Below are positions 45,201 to 57,861 of a stretch of DNA of 64,000 nt, in pieces (within the stretch, counting starts at the first letter, position 1; each line of letters begins with the position of its first letter). The position numbers were made by a program, and so were the translations under genes. The notes under the pieces are model-generated. The model was not told where the DNA came from, ran no database searches, and saw only the letters and a program-made list of their open reading frames with translations. This DNA is from Paenibacillus mucilaginosus 3016 (GTDB lineage Bacteria > Bacillota > Bacilli > Paenibacillales > NBRC-103111). Location: contig NC_016935.1 of NCBI RefSeq assembly GCF_000250655.1, positions 4,916,001 to 4,980,000 of the forward strand, written 5' to 3'.

Positions 45201-46183
45201 CCGCTGGTATGGAATCCTTCGAGCCACACCCTGGAGCCGCCGTGGAGGTGGGCCATGGACGAGTGGGGCTTGATCTCCCCGTCCATGTCCGCCCCCGGCG
45301 CGTTGTACCATCGGTGCGTACGGAAGTAGTCCAGGTACAGCCGCTGCGCGCCGTTCGGATCGCCCCGGCGGGCCGGACCGGCCTGATCGCAGCCGATGAG
45401 CATGCCGCGGCTCCGGTGCCACTCGCCAAGCGGAATGAACCAGGACTGCTCGGCAAGCTCGGCAGCCAGGCGGTACACCCTCCGCCGGATGGCGGCGGCA
45501 TCCGGCACCGGGTCGAACAAGGCCGGCAGCAGCGGGCCCAGTTCCGTCCCATAGCGTTCGCGGTACCGGGCATCCAGCTCCGCCGTCCACAAGGGCAGCG
45601 GCGGCAGCTCATCCTGGAAGCTGCCGGCAATCGTGCGGCCGAGCTCTTCCGGGAACCGCCGCTCCATCTCGCCGTGCACCCTGGCCCGGAGCTCGGCCGA
45701 CGCTGCGGGATCCAGCCAGTTGAAGCCCTGCCGCACAGCCGCATACACCGTCTCCCTCTCTACGTCCTCGTGCAGGATCAGCGAGCCCTCCGGCAGCGGC
45801 TCGCCCCTTCCGGCTCTGCGCAGCTGATAACCGGCATACGCCGGCTTCTCGGCTACGATCCGCGCGAGCATATTCGCCCCGGAGAAGCCGATCTGGTCGT
45901 AGAACCAGACGTACATCCCGAGCCGCTTCGCTTCTCGCAGCACCACAGCGAACAGCCGCCACCAGGCCTCACTGGCATACGGGGGACTGTCGGCGGCGCA
46001 CCCGTACTGCGGCCCGGTCGGGGCCAGGTTGATGATCCCGATATTGCGCAGTCCCCCTCTTCGGAATTGGCTCATCTGCCAGACGATCCGTTCCTCGGTG
46101 ACCGTCTCGCCGCTCCACCACCAGAAGGGCACCGGCCCGAACCGGGGATCCCCTTCCGCGAACCTTCGCTTCAGTTCCTCCAT
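42254..46183 (-). CDS. GH106-like alpha-L-rhamnosidase, very large
   Basis: 1,309 residues, no signal peptide. The N-terminal barrel shows FGPVPFWWWSGETVTEERI, GGLRNIGIINLAPTGP, GMYVWFYDQIGFSGANM, SFQDELPPLPLWTAELDARY and LHGGSRVWLEGFHTSGWGGT, which match the layout of GH106 and related giant rhamnosidases (BT0986-type). The C-terminal about 600 residues contain several galactose-binding-like beta domains (GTAEVWLDGRPLGVRLWKP near the end). The catalytic Glu pair probably lies in FQDELP and WLEGFHT. It is the last gene of the operon RuBisCO-like, kinase, GH2, GH106, and converges with the RCC1 gene. Confidence 0.8.
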   Translation of the reverse strand: MEELKRRFAEGDPRFGPVPFWWWSGETVTEERIVWQMSQFRRGGLRNIGIINLAPTGPQYGCAADSPPYASEAWWRLFAVVLREAKRLGMYVWFYDQIGFSGANMLARIVAEKPAYAGYQLRRAGRGEPLPEGSLILHEDVERETVYAAVRQGFNWLDPAASAELRARVHGEMERRFPEELGRTIAGSFQDELPPLPLWTAELDARYRERYGTELGPLLPALFDPVPDAAAIRRRVYRLAAELAEQSWFIPLGEWHRSRGMLIGCDQAGPARRGDPNGAQRLYLDYFRTHRWYNAPGADMDGEIKPHSSMAHLHGGSRVWLEGFHTSGWGGTLEETMHWLLPWFQAGATLYSPHSVYYSTRGGWWEWAPPDTGWRQPYFEHYAVFADTVSRVCALLSEGAHVCDIAVHYPSYAVSGYLSLSDGGATEHPMGVANREPNDKVAHLQRVYRELASGWNRRDQANPGALRRAHLDFDIADDSALAKAVPHGRQLRIAEESFSVLLLCGTTEMDEEARTRVEAWTRQGGLVVGVSVPPEEQTLAGALYVDRAEEALTLIGPWLPRRVEGPGASLHRRTAEADIFLLLPQDGELLGMHEPAREDRPGPGKALYRLYTDRVPELWDPVTGRTEPLSFRREGGCVQVELAFESWPAALVVCTNQAEQPKGQRGETEAVSAAAEADDGVSSYRQLAAALEAPAQHPAPEASSEKGDETAEAPYPLRVENWRVSAVPTLDNRYGDFDLHGPERGLLPVERRMVRVKTEQSGEGEGWQSPAWDDSWWTEHLWSEAAYFRLCRGERFVESESVPVVYSETFGDLSVRPWAGRMGRVPRRFLNLGKAVPGETVWARTYVTAPAEGMYWLRVESNTELAGTVNGEAIRWEGGPEEQTAQLWLKEGPNELLLCAQPLGKGAMRASVEVSPEARPPLPKWLYSRHPNPDSRLTCRLFAPPGELPMRVRMVFAARGRAALLVNGVKVTEHGDYNPYIRQGQEEVDVTALWREGENEIALELPEGKGEVFIDGAAEYAGGAFRPFFTGPDWRDETGAEPGIYHASVLQYAETESLWLTPRSHPLPDVGWLMPESVPQPAPLPLLADPQEIGRPVWLRFPLPAGAHAMTLDCAGEFRVWVDGREAEVNGDRAGFPAQRAGAMAAIRVIPEGTKTGAAVLRSPIRFETAQVPGGLGDWRTELHLPHHSGAVEYEAELDAAQELPAGRIDLGHVRGTAEVWLDGRPLGVRLWKPYRFRLGEPLAAGTHKLRVRITSTLGAHYEIGRPTLLAGGSPEMTYWSKGRTEEEAWQPWFASAGLYGPVAVTAEP

Positions 46184-46274
46184 GCTGTACCCGCCTCTCT
46201 TTTGTACCCCAATCGTTTCCTGTCCCTCTTCACAAGCCGAAACTCCGCATTTCCGCCCGCTCCCGGCCCCTTAC

Positions 46275-50889
<4,615 letters not shown>

Positions 50890-50893
<4 letters not shown>

Positions 50894-52164
50894 GCTCTGC
50901 GGCCCTCCACCGCTCCGAACCGCTCGATCGCCCTGCGGAGCGCTCCATGCGTCACGGCATATTCCTCTGCCGCAACCGCCTTGACGGCGGCTTCCCATCC
51001 CTGCTTCATGCTCTCGACGCCGGCGGCCGGGCCGTCCGGGTGGGCCAGGATGCCGCCTCCGGCAAGGTGCATCAGATCGGTAGTCCCCGCCTGCTCATAC
51101 GTGATCCCGGCTGTACCCGCCCATTGACCGGACGAGACCACCGGCATGGTCCCGTAACCGCCGAACAGCGGCTGCCTGCACGCCCGGATCGAGCGCACGA
51201 CGGATTCGTCGCTCTCATAGAACTTGCTCCCGAGTCCGTTCACATGCAGATGGTCGGCCCCCGCAAGCCGGCACAGCTTCTGGTATACCGTGAACTCCAT
51301 CCCGAGCAGCGGGGAGCGGGTCATCATCCCCCATCCGTTGCGGTGCGCATGGATCGGCACCTGGCTGTAGCGGTTCAGCCAGGACAGACCGGCCACTCCG
51401 ATGCTGTTGATGCTGACCATCACGCAGTTCCCGCCGGCCTCGACCACCAGATCGTGGTTTCTCCGGAGCTCATCGATGTCCCCGGTAATGTTGAACGCAT
51501 ACATCACCCGGCGCCCCGTCTCATCGGCGGCCCGCTCGACCTCGGCCATGACCGCCTTCACTTTGTCCTTCAGCGGAGCGTAAGGGGGATTCGCGTTCAG
51601 CTCGTCGTCTTTGATAAAATCGACCCCCGCAAGCGCCATCTCCCGGACAAGGCTGCCGAGCTGCTCCATCGAGAGCCCGACGCTCGGCTTCACGATCGTT
51701 CCGATCACCGGCCGGCCGTAGACCCCGGTCAGCCGCCGGGTTCCTTCCACGCCGAACTTCGGCCCCGGATAGGCGGCCGCAAAAGCTTCCGGCAGCTCCA
51801 GGTCCACCAGGCGCAGGCCCGAGAGCTCCTGCAGCTCGAAGAGATTGCCTGCGACGGCCGACATCAGGTTCGGCAGGGAAGGTCCGAAATTCAGCAGCGG
51901 ATAGCTCACCTTGATGAGGCCCCGCCTGTACTTCCCGTCATGCCCGCGGGGCACCTTCGTGCCGGGCAGAGACGGGGTATCCGTCTCCTCCAGCGCTTCC
52001 ACCGATACGATGGCGGCCCCGTGCCTTTCTTTGAGAGAGGCAGTCTCCCCAGGCACCGCCGTGAAGGTGCCGGTGGACTGCTCCCCCGCGATCACTTCTG
52101 CGGCACGTTCAAGGGTGTACGGGGTTTCGACCAGGTACACCGCTGTCACCCGCTCATCCAGCAT
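50890..52164 (-). CDS. RuBisCO-like protein with complete catalytic/metal residues, OiaX/OiaT candidate
   Basis: About 424 residues, form IV RuBisCO family. Key RuBisCO positions are kept: Lys159 in GTIVKPSVG (K175), Lys185/Asp187/Glu188 in DFIKDDELN (carbamylated K201, D203, E204), His274-Arg275 in IHAHRNGWG (H294-R295), Lys314 in NGLGSKFYE (loop-6 K334), Ser345 in PVVSSGQWAG and the phosphate loop LAGGGILAHPDG. Loop 6 otherwise differs from true RuBisCO. Methionine-salvage enolases usually lack the loop-6 Lys and sit with mtn genes, which are absent here. The coupled DUF1537 kinase points to 3-oxo-isoapionate-4-phosphate decarboxylase or transcarboxylase. AAAGGAGG stands seven bases before the chosen ATG. 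Confidence 0.93.
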
Positions 52165-52170
52165 GCCCAT

Positions 52171-52375
52171 CCCTCCTTTTCGGCAGTTCTTCGGCGGTAC
52201 GGATTTCTCTTATCCCCCGCCGTACCATCGCCACGGCCCGTCTCCGGGCGTTCCGGGTCCATCCGTATTCTCCGCTCTCTAACGAACTTATGCCTCTTCT
52301 ACACCCCGCACGCCTGCTCGTCATCCTTACCATCCTTCTCTTCCTCTTGCTTTCACCGTCATCACACCCATACCC
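52171..52375. other. 205-bp gap with a long purine-rich transcript strand
   Basis: Between the GH127-type gene and the RuBisCO-like gene, about 52275-52390 is almost all pyrimidine on plus (purine on the coding minus strand). GGTACGG/CCGTACC inverted halves lie at about 52195-52230. It may hold a promoter or processing site for the RuBisCO-like operon; no -10/-35 pair is convincing. Confidence 0.45.
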
Positions 52376-54100
52376 TTACCACACCCATTCCTTCTCGGGA
52401 CGGCGGTACTGCCCTTCGCGCATCGGCGCCCGGTCGAATACCTGACGTCCGCTGTAGAGCGGATGCTTCGTCCCTCTCGGTGTCAGATCGACGACATCGT
52501 CTCCGCGCCACTGCGCTTCGAAGGTCTGGTTCATCGCCGTCTCGATCGTCCGGCGCATCGAGAGCGGGAAGGTTACGGTAATGCGTTCGCCGGCCCGTGC
52601 AGGACCGAGCTGGAGGAAGTGCCGGTTCAGCCAGCGGCTCGGCTCGCTTCCGCTGCCCTCCGTGGCCGCGCCCTCGAGCTCCCGCGTGAAGCGGATCTTG
52701 GTAAAGCCGGCCCATTCGGGGATTCTCACCTGCAGGTGCGCAATATCGCGGTTCACTTCCAGTACGACCTTGCCTTCGTGGGGGAGATAGCTGCTGACAT
52801 CGAGCCACTGCGAGCCCCGGCTGAGCAGCAGGTTCACGCTGACCGTCCCCTGGTGCTCCGTCACGATATGGCTCCACCCCATGAACAGCCCCCGGGTGCC
52901 TGACCCGAGGCAGCACAGCTGCAGATCGCTGGTGTGTCCGCGGCCTTCGTTGACGTCGCAGCAGAAGTCATTCGGCGCCGAATAGCCGGCGAACGAGCCC
53001 CGCGTGCGTTCCGCCACGCTGTCATAGGTCTGCCAGCCGTGGATATTCTCCGGCGTCTCCCCTCCTGACTTCACCCAGCTGAGATCGAGAAGCTGCGATT
53101 CGGTGAGGTGGTTGCGGAGGAACCGCTCCACGGTGCCCCAATACTGCACATACCCGCTCTTGGCCAGCGTAAGGCCGGTAGAGATCAGATCGACCAGGGA
53201 GCATGTCTCATGCTCATATGCCTGCTCGTGCAGGTCTCCCGGCGTCCAGCCGAAGGCGGTACACTTCGTCAGCGCCCAATCGTAGCACTTCTGTACCCAG
53301 GCGATCATAGCGGCGTCTCCGGTGAAGGCGCCAAACCGGGCGATGGCATCGAGCGTGCCCAGCCGGGTATGAAAGTGGCCGCTGCGGTAAGCGAGCGCAT
53401 CGTTGAAGCTGCCGTCCTTGTTGAACACGCCGCTGCGGTGAATGATCAGCTCGCTAAAGTAGCGGCACAGCTCGAGCGCATCCTGGCTGCCCGTCAGCTC
53501 GTGATACTTGAGCAGCGGCATGACCAGCCGGCCGCAGAAGGCGGCGGGGTCGGGAGCCAGCCGCAGCTGCACCCCGTTGGCCGAAGGCCAGCCCCCTTCC
53601 TTGTACTCGGAGGCGGGGTAGTACCAGACGTCGCGTTCCTTGACGGCGATCCGCTTCAGGGCCGCGACATGCTTATCAGCCGCTTCCTTGACCTGGGGGT
53701 CCCCTGTAGCCATCAGCCAGGTGGTCAGGGACAGGATGACGGCGCGCTGGTCGATCAGGTTGGCGTTCGGCTCCCAGTGGCCCTTCGGATTGATCTGCCG
53801 GTAGCTCAGGCCGTCCTCCTTGAAGAAGGAAAGCAGATTCGCCCTATACCGCGCCTCTACATCCTCCCCGAACGTCTCCCCCGACATATGCCGGGCGAGC
53901 AGCATCCCATCCACCATGCGTCCGTGCGAGGACCCGTAATCCCAATCGCCATGGGTCATATAAGGCGGTTCCGTCATCAGGTTGGCACTGAAAAAAGGCA
54001 CATACCCGAAATCGCGGTCGGCCATACCGACCATCGCGTGCAGGGCATGGCCTGCGCGTTCCTCGAGCAGCAGCGTATCCGGAATCTGTCTGTAAGTCAT
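52376..54100 (-). CDS. GH127-superfamily hydrolase (beta-L-arabinofuranosidase/aceric acid hydrolase-like)
   Basis: About 574 residues, no signal peptide. An (alpha/alpha)6 barrel with the Cys/Zn catalytic set: Glu and Cys in EHETCSLVDLISTG and the Cys pair in NDFCCDVNEGRG, matching Glu338, Cys340, Cys417 and Cys418 of HypBA1, which uses a Cys nucleophile. A C-terminal beta domain (IAHLQVRIPEWAGFTKIRF) follows. GH127/GH146 remove beta-L-arabinofuranose, and an RG-II member releases aceric acid. The ATG at 54100 with AAGGAG is preferred; in-frame ATGs upstream lack a site. It is the gene just before the RuBisCO-like operon. Confidence 0.86.
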   Translation of the reverse strand: MTYRQIPDTLLLEERAGHALHAMVGMADRDFGYVPFFSANLMTEPPYMTHGDWDYGSSHGRMVDGMLLARHMSGETFGEDVEARYRANLLSFFKEDGLSYRQINPKGHWEPNANLIDQRAVILSLTTWLMATGDPQVKEAADKHVAALKRIAVKERDVWYYPASEYKEGGWPSANGVQLRLAPDPAAFCGRLVMPLLKYHELTGSQDALELCRYFSELIIHRSGVFNKDGSFNDALAYRSGHFHTRLGTLDAIARFGAFTGDAAMIAWVQKCYDWALTKCTAFGWTPGDLHEQAYEHETCSLVDLISTGLTLAKSGYVQYWGTVERFLRNHLTESQLLDLSWVKSGGETPENIHGWQTYDSVAERTRGSFAGYSAPNDFCCDVNEGRGHTSDLQLCCLGSGTRGLFMGWSHIVTEHQGTVSVNLLLSRGSQWLDVSSYLPHEGKVVLEVNRDIAHLQVRIPEWAGFTKIRFTRELEGAATEGSGSEPSRWLNRHFLQLGPARAGERITVTFPLSMRRTIETAMNQTFEAQWRGDDVVDLTPRGTKHPLYSGRQVFDRAPMREGQYRRPEKEWVW

Positions 54101-54333
54101 AGGTTCTCTCCTTATGATTAGGCTTTTTCTCTTCCAAGTTTCCTCACTTCCAAGTTTCTTCATCGTAAAACGACACCGGTCATATAACAATGGGGGGATA
54201 CGGGCATGTTCTTCCCCTCTTGACCCAATCCGTCCGGATTCCCATCATCACGCCAAAGAACCCTCCCCGCTTCAGGTTCGAAGCAGGAAGGGCTCTGCGG
54301 AAGTTCATGACGCTTTCTGTGACCGCCCGGCTC

Positions 54334-55002
54334 TTAGCAAGACGGGGAGGCGGCCGGCTGCGGCCGCCCTTCGCGGAAGGCTGCAGCGAACGCTGCAGCC
54401 CGTTCGGTCAGCACCTCATATTGTCCTGAGGCGACAGCCGAACTGTCGACCAGCGCGCCCCCGACACCTACTGCGGCTGCACCGGCTTCTGCGAATGCCT
54501 TCGTATTGCCCAGATCCACTCCGCCGACCGGAATGATCCGGAGGCCGTCCAGCGGCCCGCCCAGCTCCTTCAAATACCTCACGCCCAGAGCGCCTGCGGG
54601 AAAGAGCTTGAGCATGTCCACGCCCAGCCGGCAGGCCTGCAGTATCTCGCTTGGGGTCGCCACGCCCGGAATGATCAGCTTGCGCTGCTCGTGCACCGCC
54701 GCCACCACAGCCGGATTCAGGTCCGGCGCAAGCACGAACTGGGCTCCGGCATCCAGGACCAGCTGGGCCATCGCGAGATTCACTACCGTCCCCGCACCGA
54801 TCAGCATGCGGCGGCCAAGGTTGGCCCGCAGCCTGCGGATACTTTCCAGGCAGCCTGGTGTATTGCCCGTCACCTCGAGGGCCCTGATCCCTCCGGCATA
54901 CAGCGCCTCTGCCGCAGGGACGACGGCATCCACCGGCACCCCGCGGAGTATCGCTATGATTCCCGTTGTCCTGACGGCCTCCATCACGGTTCCTTTATCC
55001 AT
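54334..55002 (-). CDS. eda: KHG/KDPG-type aldolase
   Basis: Class I aldolase of about 222 residues cleaving 2-keto-3-deoxy sugar acids or their phosphates into pyruvate and an aldehyde. It shows GIIAILRGVP, the active Glu in IRALEVTGNTPG, VLAPDLNPAVV, the Schiff-base Lys in DMLKLFPAGALG and the phosphate site IIPVGGVDLGN. The ATG at 55002 has GGAGGAG eight bases upstream. It forms one operon with the SDR gene and the TctCBA transporter, so the imported compound is probably a sugar acid dehydrogenated and cleaved here. The exact substrate is not shown. Confidence 0.93.
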   Translation of the reverse strand: MDKGTVMEAVRTTGIIAILRGVPVDAVVPAAEALYAGGIRALEVTGNTPGCLESIRRLRANLGRRMLIGAGTVVNLAMAQLVLDAGAQFVLAPDLNPAVVAAVHEQRKLIIPGVATPSEILQACRLGVDMLKLFPAGALGVRYLKELGGPLDGLRIIPVGGVDLGNTKAFAEAGAAAVGVGGALVDSSAVASGQYEVLTERAAAFAAAFREGRPQPAASPSC

Positions 55003-55040
55003 ATAGACTCCTCCGCTCCCCATTAGGCTGACTGCGCCGC

Positions 55041-55805
55041 CTAGCGCATGAACGCACCGCCGTTAATCTCAATCGTCTCCCCCGTGATGAAGCCTGACAA
55101 GCCGGATACCAGGAACAGCACGGCGCCCGCCACATCCGAGGGCTCGCCCTGCCGCTTCAACGGTGTTCCGGCAATCGCCGCCTGCTGCGCTTCCGGGGTG
55201 GTCAGCTGGGCGTGGAACCGGGTGTTCCCGATAAAGCCGGGCGATACGCAGTTGACGTTAATTCCATGGGGCGCCGCTTCTTTGGCCAGCCCTTTGGTGT
55301 AAGCGATCACAGCGGCCTTGCTTGCCGCATAGATGCTGGCCCCCGGCCCTCCCCCGTTGTGCGCGGCAACGGAGGACATGTTCACGATATGTCCGCTCCC
55401 CTTGGCGATCATGCCGGGCAGCACCGCCTTGGACATGAATACGGTGCTTTTCAGATTGAGATCCATGACCCGCTCGTAGAGCGATTCGGTCATCTCCGCG
55501 CTGCTCTGCCGCTCCAGCATATGTCCGGCGTTGTTAACCAGAATGTCGACGGTTCCAAGCTCCGACCCAATTCTGTTCACAAGGGCCTCGATCTGTCCGG
55601 TTGAAGTCACATCCCCCTGATAGATCCGCGCCGTCCCCCCCATCTGCGCAATGCTACCGGCAACCTCCTCCGCCTTCTCCCTGCTGGTGTTATAGTTCAC
55701 GGCTACCTTGGCTCCAGCTTCTGCGAGCATCAGGGCGATGCTTGCCCCAATGCCGGAGCTCGCTCCTGTCACCAAGGCTACTTTGTCTGTGAGAACGATT
55801 TTCAT
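55041..55805 (-). CDS. Short-chain dehydrogenase/reductase (FabG/GDH-like)
   Basis: NAD(P)-dependent oxidoreductase of 254 residues. Cofactor motif VTGASSGIGASIA, VNNAGHML, catalytic Ser in NMSSVAAHNG, YAASKAAVIAYTKG with Tyr and Lys, and the C-terminal SGLSGFITGETIEINGGAFM. Such SDRs in catabolic operons oxidise sugars, sugar acids or polyols. AAGGAG lies 10 bases before the ATG. It is placed between tctA and the KDPG-type aldolase. Confidence 0.94.
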   Translation of the reverse strand: MKIVLTDKVALVTGASSGIGASIALMLAEAGAKVAVNYNTSREKAEEVAGSIAQMGGTARIYQGDVTSTGQIEALVNRIGSELGTVDILVNNAGHMLERQSSAEMTESLYERVMDLNLKSTVFMSKAVLPGMIAKGSGHIVNMSSVAAHNGGGPGASIYAASKAAVIAYTKGLAKEAAPHGINVNCVSPGFIGNTRFHAQLTTPEAQQAAIAGTPLKRQGEPSDVAGAVLFLVSGLSGFITGETIEINGGAFMR

Positions 55806-55859
55806 ACGGTTATCTCTCCTTGTTTTGTTTTTTTCATCCGTTGTTTCGTCAGTCAGCGG

Positions 55860-56981
55860 TTACATTTCCACATCGGCGGCAAGCCCTCCGCTCCTCTTCC
55901 TGAGACCGGAAGCCATGCCGAAGACAAGAACCAAGACGGCCAGACTCAGGATGGGCCCGGCGATCGGACGGAGGAACAGATTCAGGAACGAGCCGTCCAA
56001 GAGCCTCAGCGATTGAAGCAGCGAGCTTTCCAGCATTTTACCAAGAACAAAGGTGAGCACGATAGGTGCCATGGGAATATCCGCCTTCTTCATCAAATAA
56101 CCCAGGATTCCGAAGACGATCATCGTCCCTACATCGAACAGGCTGTTGTTCGCTGTATAAGCCCCGACAATGGAGATGACCAGGATCAGCGGGTACAGCA
56201 GCTTGGGCGGAATCATCGCAATGCGGGCCCACCAGCCTGCCATCGGCAGGTTCATCACGAGCAGGACGGCATTGCCGATGAACATGCTGGCCACCACCCC
56301 CCAGATAAACACAGGGTTCTGCTCGAACAGGGCCGGCCCCGGTGTCAGCCCGTGCATCATAAAAGCGCCCAGAATGATAGCTATCGTCGGTGAGCTGGGG
56401 ATGCCCAGCGTGAAGAGCGGGATCAGCGCTCCGCCGCAGTACGAATTGTTCGCCGTTTCAGGGCCCGCCACCCCCTCCAGCGCGCCTTGCCCGAAGCGGG
56501 ACGGATCCTTCGCGAGCCGCTTCTCGAGCGAATAGGACAAGAGCGCCGGGATCACGGAATTGGTTCCGGGAATCAGTCCGATCACAAAGCCCAGCACCGT
56601 TCCTCTCCCGATCGCTTTCATGTTAGGTTTCCATTCCTCCCTGCGGGGAAGCATTCCCTGGAGCTTCGGGGGCTTTCCGGCGGAGGACATCTTCTCCATC
56701 CCGAGCAGGATCTCCGACAAGCCGAACAATCCCATGGCCACGATGACAAAATCTATCCCGTTCATGAGCTGCGGCGTGTCCATCGTAAACCGGACCGTAC
56801 CGGACATGGGATCGATGCCGATCATCGCCAGATTCAATCCGAGGAAGGCGGAGACCAGCCCGCGGACGACCGATTTGCCCATCAGCCCGATGACGGTGGA
56901 CAACCCCAGCACCATCAACGCAAAGAATTCGGGAGGGCCGAAATGCAGCGCCCATTCGGCCAGCGGCGGACCGATGAGCAT
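55860..56981 (-). CDS. tctA: Tripartite tricarboxylate transporter TctA, C-terminal three quarters (frameshifted gene)
   Basis: Large membrane subunit of a TctABC importer; 373 residues in this frame, with many helices and family motifs such as GFVIGLIPGTNSVIPALLSY and FTLGIPSSPTIAIILGAFMM. The frame stays open upstream of this Met to about 57047 (GAALGIAGLGSFIGGTISIL), which is normal TctA sequence. The missing first 115 residues lie in the adjacent frame at 56981-57364. A single missing base in the GC run at about 57047-57055 explains the break. A whole TctA is about 500 residues, which the two parts add up to. Confidence 0.9.
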   Translation of the reverse strand: MLIGPPLAEWALHFGPPEFFALMVLGLSTVIGLMGKSVVRGLVSAFLGLNLAMIGIDPMSGTVRFTMDTPQLMNGIDFVIVAMGLFGLSEILLGMEKMSSAGKPPKLQGMLPRREEWKPNMKAIGRGTVLGFVIGLIPGTNSVIPALLSYSLEKRLAKDPSRFGQGALEGVAGPETANNSYCGGALIPLFTLGIPSSPTIAIILGAFMMHGLTPGPALFEQNPVFIWGVVASMFIGNAVLLVMNLPMAGWWARIAMIPPKLLYPLILVISIVGAYTANNSLFDVGTMIVFGILGYLMKKADIPMAPIVLTFVLGKMLESSLLQSLRLLDGSFLNLFLRPIAGPILSLAVLVLVFGMASGLRKRSGGLAADVEM

Positions 56982-57364
56982 CAGGCCGAGAATCGATATC
57001 GTTCCTCCGATAAAGGAACCGAGGCCGGCAATGCCCAGTGCCGCCCCGGCCGCCCCTGCTTGGCGAGCGGGCTTCCATCCAGGCAGGTGATAACCGAGGC
57101 CGCTTCCCCGGGAGTGTTAATCAGGACCGAGGTGATCGTCCCCCCATACATCGCCCCGTAGTAAATGCCGCACAGCATAATAATCGCGGAGACCGGCTCC
57201 ATACCGAAGGTAATGGGGAGCAGCACCGCCACTCCGGTGGTCGGCCCCAGTCCGGGGAGCACACCAACCAGCATCCCGATCGTTACGCCTATGAAGCAGT
57301 ACAGCAGGTTCCACCCGTTTAAAGCGGTTGCAAAGCCCTGCGCAATCGCATCCCAATCCGGCAT
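56981..57364 (-). pseudogene. tctA: TctA N-terminal part, separated by a frameshift
   Basis: Encodes the expected TctA start: FIGVTIGMLVGVLPGLGPTT, GVAVLLPITFGMEPVSAI and VLINTPGEAASVITCLDGSP. After KQGR the frame slips into a meaningless tail that stops at 56981. The proper continuation is in the frame of the preceding entry. It begins eight bases after tctB. Confidence 0.88.
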
Positions 57365-57371
57365 CCCGACC

Positions 57372-57836
57372 TCACCCCACCCATTCCCAGAGTTGACCGC
57401 TCGGCAGGGGAACGTCCAGCCACCCGCTGAAGGCGTAATAGATCAGCACATTGACGGACAACGCGATCGCCGACGCCCGAAGCCACGGATAGGAGCGGGC
57501 GAGCAGCAGCGTCATGGTTACCCCTCCCGCCAGCACAAATCCCGCCATGGAGAGAAGAGCCACGAACAAGGCCGCGGAAGCAAGCACCATGGCCACGCTG
57601 CGAAGGTCTCTGCCTTGGGGCATGACGGCCGACCAGAGGACAGGCTGCCGAAGCGAGCCGATCATATACAGAACAGACACAACCAGGAGCGCTCCGCTGA
57701 GCCACCTCGGGAACAGGCCCGGCCCGGGACCCAATTCCGTGTAGTAATCCAGCTCCCAGGACTGCAGGAACAGGATCCCCGATCCGGCGGTAAAGAGCAG
57801 GGACAGCATGAATCCCAAATTGCCGTGTATTCTCAT
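57372..57836 (-). CDS. tctB: Tripartite tricarboxylate transporter TctB
   Basis: Small membrane subunit, 154 residues with four hydrophobic helices (GFMLSLLFTAGSGILFLQS; LSGALLVVSVLYMIGSL; MVLASAALFVALLSMAGFVL; ASAIALSVNVLIYYAFSGW), the standard TctB topology. GGAGG precedes the ATG. It lies between tctC and tctA in the usual gene order. Confidence 0.9.
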   Translation of the reverse strand: MRIHGNLGFMLSLLFTAGSGILFLQSWELDYYTELGPGPGLFPRWLSGALLVVSVLYMIGSLRQPVLWSAVMPQGRDLRSVAMVLASAALFVALLSMAGFVLAGGVTMTLLLARSYPWLRASAIALSVNVLIYYAFSGWLDVPLPSGQLWEWVG

Positions 57837-57861
57837 ACGTGACAGCCTCCAAGCAAGATCC

